Of a stretch of 64,000 bases of DNA, positions 44,269 through 54,540 are shown in pieces. Each line of letters opens with the position of its first letter. The stretch's first letter is position 1. Location: contig NZ_LZRD01000005.1 in NCBI RefSeq assembly GCF_001687325.1, forward strand, positions 62,001 through 126,000, read 5' to 3'. This DNA comes from Streptomyces sp. PTY087I2 (GTDB lineage Bacteria; Actinomycetota; Actinomycetes; Streptomycetales; Streptomycetaceae). The notes under the pieces were generated by a model. The model saw nothing but the letters and a program-made list of their open reading frames with translations, was not told the DNA's origin and did not search any database. The translations under genes and the position numbers were made by a program.

Positions 44269-45861
44269 GTGACCACCTCGCCCTCCTCGCCCGTGGCCGA
44301 CGACTCTCCCGTGTCTTCCGCGGGCTCTCCCGTGTCTTCCGTGGGCGACGGTTCGCCCCGCGACCGGGGCCTGGGTTCCCGGGCCGCGGCGGTCCTCGTG
44401 TTCGGGTCGTCGGCCGCGGTCCTCGTGGTCGAGATCGTCGCCCTGCGGCTGCTCGCCCCCTACCTCGGCCTCACCCTGGAGACCAGCACGCTGGTGATCG
44501 GCATCGCGCTGACCGCCATCGCCCTGGGTTCCTGGCTGGGCGGGCGCATCGCCGACCAGGTCGATCCGCACCGGCTCATCGCCCCGGCGCTCGGCGTGTC
44601 GGGCGTGGTCGTCGCGCTCACCCCGCTCCTGCTCCGTACCACCGCCGAGTGGTCTCCCGCGCTGCTCCTGCTGGTCGCGTCGGCGACCCTCCTCGTCCCG
44701 GGCGCGCTGCTCTCCGCCGTCACCCCGTTCGTGACGAAGCTGCGGCTCACCAGCCTCGCCGAGACCGGGACGGTCGTCGGGCGGCTGTCGGGCGTCGGTA
44801 CCTTCGGAGCCATCGTCGGCACCGTCCTCACCGGATTCGTCCTGGTCACACGGCTGCCGGTCAGCGCCATCCTGATCGGCCTGGGCACGCTGCTGGTGCT
44901 GGGGGCCGCCGTCACCGGCTGGCAGGCCCGGCGCTGGCGGCGCGCCACGGCCGTGGCCCTCGCCACCGTCGTCGCGGGCACCCTCGCCACCGGGTTCGCC
45001 CCGGGCGGCTGCGACGCGGAGACCCGCTACCACTGCGCCCGGATCGTCGCGGACCCCGACCGGGACACCGGCCGCACCCTCGTCCTGGACGGCCTGCGCC
45101 ACTCCTACGTCGATGTCGAGGACCCGGCGTACCTGAAGTTCGCGTACGTACGCGCCTTCGCGTCCGTGGTCGACACCGCCTTCCCCGAGGGCGAGCCGCT
45201 GACCGCCCACCACATCGGGGGCGGCGGCCTCACCTTCCCCCGCTACCTCGCGGCCACCCGCCCCGGAACCCGCAGCCTCGTCTCCGAGATCGACCCCGGG
45301 GTCGTCCGCATCGACCACGACCGGCTCGGCCTCGGCACCCCTGCCGCGACCGGCATCGACGTACGGGTGGAGGACGGGCGGCTCGGCCTGCGGCGGCTCG
45401 CCGCGCGCAGCCACGACCTGGTCGTCGGCGACGCCTTCGGGGGCGTCAGCGCGCCCTGGCACCTCACGACGTCCCAGGCGCTCAAGGACGTACGCCGGGC
45501 GCTCGACGCGGACGGTCTGTACGTCACCAACCTCATCGACCACGGCCGGCTCGCCTTCGCCCGCGCCGAGGTCGCCACCCTCGCCGCGACCTTCCCGTAT
45601 GTCGCGCTGCTCGGGCAGCCCGCGGACATCGGCCTGGACCCGACCGCTTCGGTCGTCGGCGGCAACATGGTGGTCGTCGCCTCCGCCCGGCCGCTCGACG
45701 CCCCCGCCATCCAGGAAGCCATGGACGCCCGGGACGTCGGCTGGAGGATCGCCACCGGCGACACCCTCACCGCCTGGACGGGGAACGCCCGGGTGCTCAC
45801 CGACGACCACGCGCCCGTCGACCAGCTCCTCCAGCCCCACCCCGTCCCAGCGGCCCGGTGA
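44269..45861 (+). CDS. Membrane-anchored spermidine-synthase-like protein
   Basis: A 530-residue fusion. Residues 35-230 hold about seven membrane segments (LVFGSSAAVLVVEIVALRLL, STLVIGIALTAIALGSWLGG, VGTFGAIVGTVLTGFVLVTR). The C-terminal 270 residues are a spermidine-synthase-type methyltransferase fold: HHIGGGGLTFPRYLAA, SLVSEIDPGVVRIDHD, VEDGRLGLRRLAARSHDLVV, GDAFGG. Such fused-MFS/SpeE proteins are widespread; whether they aminopropylate anything is not established. The N-terminal 30 residues contain a 21-bp tandem repeat (SPVSSAG then SPVSSVG). GTG start at 44269. Confidence 0.87.
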   Translation: MTTSPSSPVADDSPVSSAGSPVSSVGDGSPRDRGLGSRAAAVLVFGSSAAVLVVEIVALRLLAPYLGLTLETSTLVIGIALTAIALGSWLGGRIADQVDPHRLIAPALGVSGVVVALTPLLLRTTAEWSPALLLLVASATLLVPGALLSAVTPFVTKLRLTSLAETGTVVGRLSGVGTFGAIVGTVLTGFVLVTRLPVSAILIGLGTLLVLGAAVTGWQARRWRRATAVALATVVAGTLATGFAPGGCDAETRYHCARIVADPDRDTGRTLVLDGLRHSYVDVEDPAYLKFAYVRAFASVVDTAFPEGEPLTAHHIGGGGLTFPRYLAATRPGTRSLVSEIDPGVVRIDHDRLGLGTPAATGIDVRVEDGRLGLRRLAARSHDLVVGDAFGGVSAPWHLTTSQALKDVRRALDADGLYVTNLIDHGRLAFARAEVATLAATFPYVALLGQPADIGLDPTASVVGGNMVVVASARPLDAPAIQEAMDARDVGWRIATGDTLTAWTGNARVLTDDHAPVDQLLQPHPVPAAR

Positions 45862-45920
45862 CATCCGGACGGCTCGGTCGCGCCCGACCGGCCGGGTGAC
45901 ATCCAGGACGGCCGGTGAGA

Positions 45921-45973
45921 CCGAACGGCCCGGTGACCCCACGCCGTTGAGGCGGGGTCACCGGGCCGTTCGG
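45921..45973. terminator. Perfect 20-bp terminator hairpin
   Basis: CCGAACGGCCCGGTGACCCC (45921-45940) pairs perfectly with GGGGTCACCGGGCCGTTCGG (45954-45973), loop of 13 nt. It lies between the convergent ends of the SpeE-like gene (45861) and the ABC exporter gene (45985). Copies of GGTGACATCC-like and ACGGCC words surround it. Confidence 0.88.
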
Positions 45974-45984
45974 ACAAAGACGCC

Positions 45985-47766
45985 TCACCCGTGCCAGGAC
46001 CGCCACAGCGACGCGTACGCGCCGTCCGCCGCCACCAGCTCGTCATGGCTGCCCAGTTCGCTGATCCGGCCGTCCTCCACGACCGCGATCACATCCGCGT
46101 CGTGCGCGGTGTGCAGCCGGTGCGCGATCGCCACCACCGTACGGCCCTCCAGCACCCGGGCCAGGGAACGCTCCAGATGGCGGGCGGCCCGCGGGTCCAG
46201 CAGCGAGGTCGCCTCGTCCAGCACCAGCGTGTGCGGATCGGCGAGCACCAGCCGGGCCAGCGCGATCTGCTGCGCCTGCGCCGGGGTCAGTGCGAATCCG
46301 CCCGAACCGACCTCGGTGTCCAGCCCCTTCTCCAGAGCCTTCGCCCAGCCGTCCGCGTCGACCGCGGCCAGCGACGCCCACAGCTCCGCGTCCTCGGCCC
46401 CCTCGCGGGCGAGGCGCAGATTGTCCCGGAGCGAACCGACGAAGACATGGTGCTCCTGGTTGACCAGGGCCACATGCTCACGGACCCGCTCCGCCGTCAT
46501 TTGCGACAACTCCGCCCCGCCGAGCGTCACCTCACCGGTGCGCGGGGCGTAGATCCCCGCCAGCAGCCGGCCCAGCGTCGACTTGCCCGCGCCGGACGGG
46601 CCGACCAGGGCGAGCCGGGTGCCCGGAGCCACGTCGAGCGACACCTGGTGCAGGACGTCGACGCCCTCCCGGTACCCGAAACGGACCTCGTCCGCCCGTA
46701 CGTCCCGGCCGTCGGGGCCGACCTCGGCGTCGCCCGCGTCCGGCTCGATGTCCCGGACGCCGACCAGCCGCGCCAGCGACACCTGGGCCACCTGGAGCTC
46801 GTCGTACCAGCGCAGGATCAGCCCGATCGGATCGACCATCATCTGGGCCAGCAGCGCCCCCGTCGTCAGCTGCCCGACCGTCAGCCAGCCCTCCAGGACG
46901 AACCAGCCGCCGAGGAGCAGGACCGCGCCGAGGATCGTCACGTACGTCGCGTTGATGACGGGGAAGAGCACCGAGCGCAGGAACAGCGTGTACCGCTCCC
47001 ACGCGGTCCACTCCTCGATCCGCCGGTCCGACAGTGCCACCCGGCGGCCGCCGAGGCGGTGCGCCTCCACGGTCCGCCCCGCGTCCACGGTCTCCGCGAG
47101 CATCGCGGCGACGGCGGCGTAACCGGCGGCCTCCGAGCGGTACGCGGACGGGGCGCGGCGGAAGTACCAGCGGCAGCCCACGATCAGCACCGGCAGCGCG
47201 ATCAGCACGGCCAGCGCCAGCGGGGGAGCGGTCACCGTCAGCGCGCCGAGCAGCAGACCCGCCCACACGACGCCGATCGCCAGCTGCGGCACGGCCTCGC
47301 GCATCGCGTTCGCCAGCCGGTCGATGTCCGTGGTGATCCGGGACAGCAGATCGCCCGTCCCGGCCCGCTCCAGCACACCGGGCGGCAGCCCGACGGACCG
47401 GACGAGGAAGTCCTCGCGCAGATCCGCGAGCATCTCCTCGCCCAGCATCGCGCCCCGCAGCCGCATGGAGCGGGTGAACAGGACCTGGATGACCAGCGCC
47501 ACCGCGAAGATCGCGGCCGTACGCTCCAGATGCAGATCGGTGACCCCGTCCGAGAGGTCCTCGACCAGACCGCCCAGCAGATACGGTCCGGTGATCGAGG
47601 CGATCACCGCCACCGCGTTGACCGTGACCAGGACGGTGAACGCCCTGCGGTGCCGGTGCAGCAGACTCCGTACGTAGCTCCGCACGGTCGTCGGTGTGCC
47701 CACGGGCAGCGTCGTCGCCGACTCCGGGGCCGCGGGGTCGTACGCCGGGGGTGCGACGCCGATCAT
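45985..47766 (-). CDS. ABC exporter half-transporter B (intact Walker A, altered signature)
   Basis: A 593-residue membrane-ATPase fusion. The membrane domain ([20 protein letters not shown] onward) has six segments. ATPase domain: Walker [20 protein letters not shown]-loop [14 protein letters not shown], signature replaced by [18 protein letters not shown], Walker [13 protein letters not shown] with catalytic Glu, and H-loop [14 protein letters not shown]. It overlaps half-transporter A by 4 bp (ATGA), so both are made together and should heterodimerise. The substrate is unknown. Confidence 0.93.
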   Translation of the reverse strand: MIGVAPPAYDPAAPESATTLPVGTPTTVRSYVRSLLHRHRRAFTVLVTVNAVAVIASITGPYLLGGLVEDLSDGVTDLHLERTAAIFAVALVIQVLFTRSMRLRGAMLGEEMLADLREDFLVRSVGLPPGVLERAGTGDLLSRITTDIDRLANAMREAVPQLAIGVVWAGLLLGALTVTAPPLALAVLIALPVLIVGCRWYFRRAPSAYRSEAAGYAAVAAMLAETVDAGRTVEAHRLGGRRVALSDRRIEEWTAWERYTLFLRSVLFPVINATYVTILGAVLLLGGWFVLEGWLTVGQLTTGALLAQMMVDPIGLILRWYDELQVAQVSLARLVGVRDIEPDAGDAEVGPDGRDVRADEVRFGYREGVDVLHQVSLDVAPGTRLALVGPSGAGKSTLGRLLAGIYAPRTGEVTLGGAELSQMTAERVREHVALVNQEHHVFVGSLRDNLRLAREGAEDAELWASLAAVDADGWAKALEKGLDTEVGSGGFALTPAQAQQIALARLVLADPHTLVLDEATSLLDPRAARHLERSLARVLEGRTVVAIAHRLHTAHDADVIAVVEDGRISELGSHDELVAADGAYASLWRSWHG

Positions 47767-49625
47767 GCCCTCTCCTCGATTTCCTCGATGCTCTTCATGG
47801 CGGGGACGTCGTCGCTCTTCAGGACGGGGACGTCGCCGACGCCGTTGACCGCGTTCGCGGCGGCCGCCTCGTCGTCGGTCTCGCGGGTCACGACCGCCCG
47901 GTAGCGCGGTTCGGTGCGCAGCAGGTCGCGGTGGTTCCCCACGGCGACGACCGTGCCCTCGTGGACGAGGACCACCCGGTCGGCGGCGTCGAGCAGCAGC
48001 GGCGACGAGGCGAACGCCACCGTCGTACGTCCCTGGCGCAGCTTCGCGATCCCGGCGGCGACCCGTGCCTCGGTGTGCGAGTCGACCGCGGAGGTCGGCT
48101 CGTCCAGCACCAGCGCCTCCGGGTCGGTGACCAGGGACCGGGCCAGCGCGAGACGCTGGCGCTGGCCGCCGGACAGGGACCTGCCGCGCTCGGTGATCCG
48201 GGTCCGCATCGGGTCCCCGTCACTGTCGGCGGACGCCTGGGCGAGGGCGCTCAGCACATCGCCGCACTGGGCCGCCTCCAGCGCCGCGTCCGCGGTGACC
48301 AGGCCCGACGACGGGACGTCCAGCAGCTCCCGGAGCGTGCCGGACAGCAGTACCGGGTCCTTGTCCTGGACCAGGACCGCCGCTCGCGCGGCGTCCAGCG
48401 GGATCTCGTCCAGGGCGACCCCGCCGAGCAGCACTGACGGGACCGCCGCGGCCTCCCCGTCGTCCTCACCGGTCTCCGCGTGGCCGCCGAGCCGTTCGGC
48501 CAGCCGGCCCGCCTCGTCCGGGTCGCCGCAGACGACGGCGGTGAACTGCCCGCGCGGGGCCATCAGCCCGGTCGCCGGGTCGTACAGATCGCCGGTGGGC
48601 GTCACCCCCTCCACCGTGGCCTCCTGCGCACTGCGGTGCAGCGACAGCACCCGCACCGCACGCTGGGCGGACGGCCGCGAGAAGGAGTAGGCCATGGCGA
48701 TCTCTTCGAAGTGACGAAGAGGAAACAGCATCAGGGTGGCCGCGCTGTAGACCGTGACGAGCTGGCCGACGTCGACGCGGCCGTCCCGGGCGAGCGTCGC
48801 CCCGTACCAGACCAGGGAGATCAGCAGGATCCCCGGCAGCAGCACCTGCACCGCCGAGATCAGCGCCCACATCCGGGCCGAGCGCACGGCCGCGCGGCGG
48901 ACCTCCTGCGAGGCGCGGCGGTAGCGGCCGAGGAACAGCTCCTCGCCGCCGATCCCGCGCAGCACCCGCAGCCCGGCGACGGTGTCCGAGGCCAGTTCGG
49001 TGGCCTTGCCCGCCTTCTCGCGCTGTTCGTCGGCGCGGCGGGTCGCGCGCGGCAGCAATGGCAGCACGGCCAGGGCCAGCACCGGCATGGCGAGTGCCAC
49101 CACCAGCCCGAGGGACGGCAGGTAGATCGCCAGGCCGACGCAGATCACCACGAGGGCGGTGGCCGCGGCGGCGAACCGGGAGAGGGCTTCGACGAACCAG
49201 CCGATCTTCTCCACGTCACCGGTCGACACGGCCACGACCTCACCGGCCGCGACCCGGCGGGTCAGCGCGGAGCCCAGCTCGGCGGTCTTGCGGGCGAGCA
49301 GCTGCTGGACCCGCGCGGCGGCGGTGATCCAGTTGGTCACGGCGGTCCGGTGGAGCATGGTGTCGCCGACGGCGATCAGCACGCCGAGGGCCACGATGAG
49401 ACCGCCCGCCAGGGCGAGCCGCCCACCGGAGCGGTCGATGACGGCCTGGACGGCGAGCCCCACGGTGAGCGGCAGACCGGCGATGCCCAGCTGGTGCAGC
49501 AGCCCCCAGGAGAGGGACTTCAGCTGTCCGCCGAGCTGATTGCGGCCGAGCCAGAACAGGAAGCGAGGGCCCGAACGTACATCGGGGTCGCCGGGATCCG
49601 AATACGGAAGGTCGCGAATCTGCAT
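47763..49625 (-). CDS. ABC exporter half-transporter A (Walker A lost, intact signature)
   Basis: A 620-residue membrane-ATPase fusion. The membrane domain is typical ([40 protein letters not shown]). In the ATPase domain the Walker A position reads [20 protein letters not shown] with no GKS/T, so nucleotide binding by its own P-loop is lost. The signature is canonical ([20 protein letters not shown]), Walker B is [12 protein letters not shown], and the H-loop His is replaced ([14 protein letters not shown]). It complements half-transporter B, giving one consensus and one dead composite ATP site. Confidence 0.92.
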   Translation of the reverse strand: MQIRDLPYSDPGDPDVRSGPRFLFWLGRNQLGGQLKSLSWGLLHQLGIAGLPLTVGLAVQAVIDRSGGRLALAGGLIVALGVLIAVGDTMLHRTAVTNWITAAARVQQLLARKTAELGSALTRRVAAGEVVAVSTGDVEKIGWFVEALSRFAAAATALVVICVGLAIYLPSLGLVVALAMPVLALAVLPLLPRATRRADEQREKAGKATELASDTVAGLRVLRGIGGEELFLGRYRRASQEVRRAAVRSARMWALISAVQVLLPGILLISLVWYGATLARDGRVDVGQLVTVYSAATLMLFPLRHFEEIAMAYSFSRPSAQRAVRVLSLHRSAQEATVEGVTPTGDLYDPATGLMAPRGQFTAVVCGDPDEAGRLAERLGGHAETGEDDGEAAAVPSVLLGGVALDEIPLDAARAAVLVQDKDPVLLSGTLRELLDVPSSGLVTADAALEAAQCGDVLSALAQASADSDGDPMRTRITERGRSLSGGQRQRLALARSLVTDPEALVLDEPTSAVDSHTEARVAAGIAKLRQGRTTVAFASSPLLLDAADRVVLVHEGTVVAVGNHRDLLRTEPRYRAVVTRETDDEAAAANAVNGVGDVPVLKSDDVPAMKSIEEIEERA

Positions 49626-49746
49626 GACGTCCCAGGGCTCGTGAAACGGAGATCCGGAAAGGACCTCGAAGACGGGGTGACGTGCAAGGCTCCCTGTTCG
49701 TCCCGTTCCGGGGCAACCGGTTTTATTCCGGTCGCCCCCGCCCTGC

Positions 49747-49777
49747 GGGGTTCCGGGCCGGACGGGCCCGGAACCCC
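49747..49777 (-). terminator. Terminator hairpin after the GH109-like gene
   Basis: GGGGTTCCGGGCC (49747-49759) pairs perfectly with GGCCCGGAACCCC (49765-49777), 5-nt loop, 8 bp beyond the stop of the minus-strand gene at 49785. It also insulates the exporter genes that start at 49625. Confidence 0.82.
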
Positions 49778-49784
49778 GGAGACG

Positions 49785-51269
49785 TCACTCCGCGGGCTTC
49801 TCCGAGTCCATGCCGGACCGGGCCTTCTTCCACTCACCGCGAGTGAAGTCAGGTATCGGCAGGGGCGCGCCTTTGGCCTTGATGGACAGATGGCTCAGCG
49901 GCACGGGGGCCGTCCAGACCGCCGCGTCGTACACGTCGAAGTCGGGCACCAGACCGAGCCGCATGCACTGCATCAGGCGGAACACCATGATGTAGTCCAT
50001 CCCGCCGTGGCCGCCCGGCGGGTTGGCGTGCTCCTTCCACAGCCAGTGGTCCCACTCGGCGTACTTCTTGAAGTCGTCCCACTGGTGGTTCGTGTTCGTG
50101 GGCTCCAGATAGATCCGCTCCGGGTAGTCCTCGAACACGCCCCGGGTCCCGCCGAGGCTGTTGATCCGCGAGTACGGGTGCGGCGACGACACATCGTGCT
50201 CCAGCCGGATCACCCGGCCCTTGGCGGTCTGCACGAGGCTGATCGTCCGGTCGGCCCCGATGTACGACTCCTTCCAGCTCGGGTCGCCCGGCTCCATGTG
50301 CTCCTCGCGGTACGCGGCGAGCCCCAGGGCGGTGGTGCCGACACTGCTGATGCTGACGACCCGGTCGCCCCGGTTGACGTCCATGTAGTTGGCGACCGGA
50401 CCGAACCCGTGGTTGGGGTAGAGGTCACCGCGCAGCCGGGTGTGCCACAGCCGTCGCCACGGACCCTCGTAGTAGTCGGGGTCGAACATCAGCTCGCGCA
50501 GATCGTGGTTGTAGGCCCCCGCGCCGTGCTGGAGCTCGCCGAAGAGACCCGCATGCGCCATCCGCAGCACCCGCATCTCGTTCTTGCCGTAACAGCAGTT
50601 CTCCAGCTGCATGCAGTGCCGCCGGGTGCGCTCGGAGAGATCCACGAGCTGCCACAGCTCTTCCAGGCGCATCGCGATCGGGCACTCCACCCCGACGTGC
50701 TTGCCGTTCAGCATCGCCGTCTTCGCCATCGGGAAGTGCAACTCCCACGGCGTCGCCACGTACACGAAGTCGATGTCCCCGCGCTTGCAGAGGTTCTCGT
50801 AGTCGTGCTCGTCCTTGGCGTAGACCGCGGGGGCGGGCTGACCGGCGGCCGTCACCTTCTTGGCGGCCTTCTCCGCCTTGTCCCGGACCGGGTCGCACAC
50901 CGCCTTGACCTGGACGCCCGGGACGGCGAGGAAGAGGTCGATCATGCTGTCGCCGCGGTTGCCGAGGCCGATGATGCCGACCCGGACCGCGGAGCGCCGC
51001 TCGAAGGGCACGCCCGCCATGGTGCGGCCCTGCCGGGGAGGGGCGGCGGCCACCGCTTCCGCGGCGGCGACGGCTTCGGGAGCACTCGCCCCGGCCGCCG
51101 ACGCGGTCCCGCCGCCCAGTGCGCCGAGGCCGAGTCCGGCCCCGGCCACGCCCGCCGTGGTCCACAGCACCGAACGGCGGCTGGGATCCCGCCGGTTCGC
51201 CTCGTCGGCCGCGCCGCTGTGCGGGGGGATGTCGTGCGGTTCCGGTGCGGGCCGGGCGTCGTCGTTCAT
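49785..51269 (-). CDS. Tat-exported Gfo/Idh/MocA oxidoreductase, GH109-like
   Basis: A 494-residue protein. A twin-arginine signal is seen at 30-50 ([20 protein letters not shown]), followed by a Ser/Ala-rich linker. The Rossmann motif is [20 protein letters not shown] and the C-terminal half matches the NAD-dependent GH109 (alpha-N-acetylgalactosaminidase) pattern: [60 protein letters not shown] and [15 protein letters not shown]. These enzymes keep NAD bound and cleave by an oxidation-elimination route; Tat export of a folded, cofactor-loaded protein fits. Sugar specificity is not certain. RBS GGAGG supports the ATG at 51269. Confidence 0.88.
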   Translation of the reverse strand: MNDDARPAPEPHDIPPHSGAADEANRRDPSRRSVLWTTAGVAGAGLGLGALGGGTASAAGASAPEAVAAAEAVAAAPPRQGRTMAGVPFERRSAVRVGIIGLGNRGDSMIDLFLAVPGVQVKAVCDPVRDKAEKAAKKVTAAGQPAPAVYAKDEHDYENLCKRGDIDFVYVATPWELHFPMAKTAMLNGKHVGVECPIAMRLEELWQLVDLSERTRRHCMQLENCCYGKNEMRVLRMAHAGLFGELQHGAGAYNHDLRELMFDPDYYEGPWRRLWHTRLRGDLYPNHGFGPVANYMDVNRGDRVVSISSVGTTALGLAAYREEHMEPGDPSWKESYIGADRTISLVQTAKGRVIRLEHDVSSPHPYSRINSLGGTRGVFEDYPERIYLEPTNTNHQWDDFKKYAEWDHWLWKEHANPPGGHGGMDYIMVFRLMQCMRLGLVPDFDVYDAAVWTAPVPLSHLSIKAKGAPLPIPDFTRGEWKKARSGMDSEKPAE

Positions 51270-51450
51270 CGAGCCTCCAGGTGGGGTGTGGGGGTTCAGA
51301 CGGTGCGCGAGCGCGCCCGGTCCCGCCGTACGGATACGGGCGGGCGGGACCGGGGCTCGGTAAGGACCCTGGAGGGTGAGGCTGATGGTGCGCAAGGGAA
51401 GTATTTGGACTCTTGTCCTCAAACCTTGGACTTTTCTCACGGCACGCCGA

Positions 51451-51480
51451 AGCCCCGACTGGTGCAACCAATCGGGGCCT
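51451..51480 (-). terminator. Terminator hairpin after the FAD/Fe-S oxidoreductase
   Basis: GCCCCGACTGGT (51452-51463 region) pairs with ACCAATCGGGGC (51467-51478 region), one mismatch, 3-nt loop. It lies about 55 bp beyond the minus-strand stop at 51535. The remaining gap to 51269 holds the GH109-like promoter; no gene seen. Confidence 0.72.
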
Positions 51481-51534
51481 TCACACGCTCATCTGTGCAG
51501 GCCGGCGGGGGTGTTGACGCCCGCCGTCAGCGAC

Positions 51535-54489
51535 TCACGGGAGAGTCGGGCGGGTGGCGTGTTCCAGTTCGATCAGCGCCGAGCGGTACGGATGTCCGGT
51601 GGCGCGTTCCATGCCGATCTCGCACATCCGGTTCGCCGACAGGTAGGCGTCGTAAGGGCGGCGGTCGACCTCGGCCGCCTCCTTGGCCGTCGCCGAGTCG
51701 GTCAACTCCTTGTGCAGCATGCCCCGGTCGCCGGCGAACGCACAGCACCCCGCGTCGTCCGGGACCACGACCTCCCGGGCGCAGGCCTCGGCCAGCGCCC
51801 GCAACTGCCCCACATCACCCAGATGTTGCATCGAGCAGGTCGGATGCAGGACCGCCGAGCCGGCCGTCCGGAACACCGTCAGACGCGGCAGCAGCTCCTC
51901 GGACGCCCACACCAGCGAGTCCACGACGGTCAGTTCGCGGTGGAGCGCCCGGTTGTCCTCGGTGAGATAGGGCTCCACCTCCTCGGCGATGCCGAGCGTG
52001 CACGAGGAGGCGTCCACGACCAGCGGCAGCGTCCCGCCCGCCGTCCAGCCCCAGGCGGCCTCCACGATGCGGTTCGCCATGATCCGGTTGCCCGCGTCGT
52101 ACCCCTTGGAGTGCCAGATCGTCGCGCAGCACGTCCCCGTGACGTCCTCGGGGATCCACACCGGCTTTCCGGCCCGCCCGGACACGGCGACCACCGCCTC
52201 GGCCAGGGAGAGCACCGGCCCCGCGTCGCCGTCGTCCGGCCCGGCGAAGATGCGGTTGACGCAGGCCGGGTAGTACACCGCGCTCGCCCCGACGCGTGCG
52301 GTGTCCGGCAGCCGCCGGGCCGCCGCACCGGGGATCTGCGGCAGCCACTCCGGTACGAGATCGGGGCGCACGGCCCTGCGCGCGAGCCGCGTCACGGCCT
52401 GGAGCGGGGCGTCTCCGACCCGGTCCCCGACGGTGTCGGCCGCTGCCACGGCCAGCCGCGCCGAGGCCTCCACCGCCCGGAAGTTCTTCGCGGTGAGCGC
52501 CGCGATCCGCTCCTCGCGCGGGGTGTGCCGGCGGTGCCGGAAGCCCTTCATCATCGCCCCGGTGTCGATGCCGACCGGGCAGGCGAGTTTGCAGGTGGAA
52601 TCCCCGGCACAGGTGTCCACGGCGTCATAGCCGTACGCGTCCAGAAGGCCGGACTCCACCGGTGAGCCGTCACTCTGGCGCATCATCTCCCGGCGCAGCA
52701 CGATCCGCTGGCGCGGAGTGGTCGTCAGATCCTCACTGGGACAGGTCGGTTCGCAGAAGCCGCACTCGATGCACGGGTCGGCGACCGCCTCCACCTTCGG
52801 AATGGTCTTCAGACCCCGCAGATGGGCTTGCGGATCCCGGTCCAGCACGATCCGCGGGGCGAGCACCCCGGCGGGGTCGATGACCTGCTTCGTCCGCCAC
52901 ATCAGCTCCGTGGCGCGCGGCCCCCACTCGCGCTCCAGGAACGGCGCGATATTGCGGCCGGTGGCGTGCTCCGCCTTGAGCGACCCGTCGAACCGGTCCA
53001 CCACCAGCGCGCAGAACTCCTGCATGAACGCGTCGTACCGGGCCACGTCGGCCGGCTTCGACGCGTCGAACGCGAGCAGGAAGTGCAGATTGCCGTGCGC
53101 CGCGTGACCCGCCACGGCGGCGTCGAAGCCGTGGCGCGACTGGAGCTCCAGCAGCGCCGCGCAGGCGTCCGCCAGCCGGGCGGGCGGCACCGCGAAGTCC
53201 TCCGTGATCAGGGTCGTGCCGGAGGGCCGGGACCCGCCGACGGCGGTGACGAACGCCTTGCGGGCCTTCCAGTACCCGGCGATCGTCCCGGCGTCCCGGG
53301 TGAACGCGTTGGTCACGGACGCCGCCGGACGGACGAGATCCAGCCCGGCCACGACCGCGTCCGCCGCCCGCTCGAACGCCGCCTGGCCCGCCTCGTCGGC
53401 CGCCCGGAACTCCACCAGGAGCGCGGTCGTCTCCCGGGGCAGCGCCGCCCAGTCCGCCGGAACACCCGGCACGCTGACGGAGGCGCGCAGGGTGTTGCCG
53501 TCCATCAGCTCCACGGCGATCGCCCCCGCCTCGTTGAACCGGGGCACGGCGGCCGCGGCGGCGGTGAGGGAGGGAAAGAACAGCAGGGCGCTGGAGACCC
53601 GCCGGTCGAGCGGGAGGGTGTCGAAGACGACCTCGGAGATGAAGCCGAACGTGCCCTCGGAGCCGACCATCAGCCCCCGCAGGATCTGCACCGGCGTCGC
53701 CCCGTCGAGGAAGGCGTCCAGGCGATAACCGTTGGTGTTCTTGATCGTGTACTTGGCGCGGATCCGGGCGCTCAGCTCCGCGTCCGCCTCGATCTCCGCC
53801 TTCAGCTCCAGCAGCCCCGCGCACAGCTCCGGTTCCGCGTGGGCCAGCTCCTCGTCGGCTGCGGGGTCCGCGGTGTCGACGACGGTGCCGCTCGGCAGGA
53901 CGAAGGTGAGCGAGGCGAGCGTCCGGTAGGAGTTGCGGGTGGTGCCGGCCGTCATGCCCGAGGCGTTGTTGGCGACGACCCCGCCGAGGGTGCAGGCGAT
54001 GGCGCTGGCCGGATCGGGGCCCAGCAGCCTGCCGTACCGGGCGAGGGCGGCGTTGGCCCGCATGACGGTGGTGCCCGGCAGGATCCGGGCGCGCGCCCCG
54101 TCGTCCAGCACCTCCACGCCGGTCCAGTGGCGGCGTACGTCGACGAGGAGTTCCTCGCCCTGCGCCTGGCCGTTGAGGCTGGTGCCCGCGGCCCGGAAGA
54201 CCACGGAACGGCCCTTGCCGTGGGCGTACGACAGGATCGCGGACACGTCGTCGAGATCCTCGGGGACCAGCACGACCCGGGGGAGGAAGCGGTAGGGGCT
54301 GGCGTCGGAGGCGTACCGCACGAGGTCGGAGATCTTCCAGAGCACCTTGTCCGCGCCGAGCAGGGCGGTCAGCTCGCTCCGCAGTGGCTCGGGCGTGCCG
54401 CCGGCGCTGCGGTCGGTGACCCGGTCGGGGGCGGGCTCCCGTGGCGTTCCGGGACGCAGGGCTTCCGGGTCGGGCTCCAGCAGCGGCAT
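51535..54489 (-). CDS. FAD-linked oxidase / Fe-S / CCG-domain fusion (D-lactate dehydrogenase-like)
   Basis: A 984-residue three-module flavoprotein. Residues 70-290 are a PCMH FAD-binding domain (PRVVLVPEDLDDVSAILSYA, FRAAGTSLNGQAQGEELLVD, GGVVANNASGMTAGTTRNSY). The FAD-linked oxidase C-terminal domain follows (VAGHAAHGNLHFLLAFDASK). Next is a ferredoxin-like 4Fe-4S module (CIECGFCEPTCPSED and CAGDSTCKLACPVGID). The last 250 residues carry CCG-type cysteine motifs (VTGTCCATIWHSKGY, DDAGCCAFAGDRG). This resembles fused D-lactate or D-2-hydroxyacid dehydrogenases feeding the quinone pool. Substrate unproven. Confidence 0.9.
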   Translation of the reverse strand: MPLLEPDPEALRPGTPREPAPDRVTDRSAGGTPEPLRSELTALLGADKVLWKISDLVRYASDASPYRFLPRVVLVPEDLDDVSAILSYAHGKGRSVVFRAAGTSLNGQAQGEELLVDVRRHWTGVEVLDDGARARILPGTTVMRANAALARYGRLLGPDPASAIACTLGGVVANNASGMTAGTTRNSYRTLASLTFVLPSGTVVDTADPAADEELAHAEPELCAGLLELKAEIEADAELSARIRAKYTIKNTNGYRLDAFLDGATPVQILRGLMVGSEGTFGFISEVVFDTLPLDRRVSSALLFFPSLTAAAAAVPRFNEAGAIAVELMDGNTLRASVSVPGVPADWAALPRETTALLVEFRAADEAGQAAFERAADAVVAGLDLVRPAASVTNAFTRDAGTIAGYWKARKAFVTAVGGSRPSGTTLITEDFAVPPARLADACAALLELQSRHGFDAAVAGHAAHGNLHFLLAFDASKPADVARYDAFMQEFCALVVDRFDGSLKAEHATGRNIAPFLEREWGPRATELMWRTKQVIDPAGVLAPRIVLDRDPQAHLRGLKTIPKVEAVADPCIECGFCEPTCPSEDLTTTPRQRIVLRREMMRQSDGSPVESGLLDAYGYDAVDTCAGDSTCKLACPVGIDTGAMMKGFRHRRHTPREERIAALTAKNFRAVEASARLAVAAADTVGDRVGDAPLQAVTRLARRAVRPDLVPEWLPQIPGAAARRLPDTARVGASAVYYPACVNRIFAGPDDGDAGPVLSLAEAVVAVSGRAGKPVWIPEDVTGTCCATIWHSKGYDAGNRIMANRIVEAAWGWTAGGTLPLVVDASSCTLGIAEEVEPYLTEDNRALHRELTVVDSLVWASEELLPRLTVFRTAGSAVLHPTCSMQHLGDVGQLRALAEACAREVVVPDDAGCCAFAGDRGMLHKELTDSATAKEAAEVDRRPYDAYLSANRMCEIGMERATGHPYRSALIELEHATRPTLP

Positions 54490-54540
54490 GTCGGCCTTCC
54501 CCTCGGCTCGGTGCTCGGCGGTGGCACGCGGCGACGGTGC

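Noticed and set aside
51270..51534. Possible tRNA or small RNA in the gap
   Set aside because: The only structure is the terminator stem at 51451-51480; no cloverleaf or T-arm consensus is seen. No tRNA was found anywhere in the window.
48480..51965. A 1161-codon open frame on the plus strand
   Set aside because: It is antisense to the ABC exporter and GH109-like genes, whose proteins have clear domains and RBSs. Its translation is Arg/Pro/His-rich without any domain, the usual mirror of high third-position GC.
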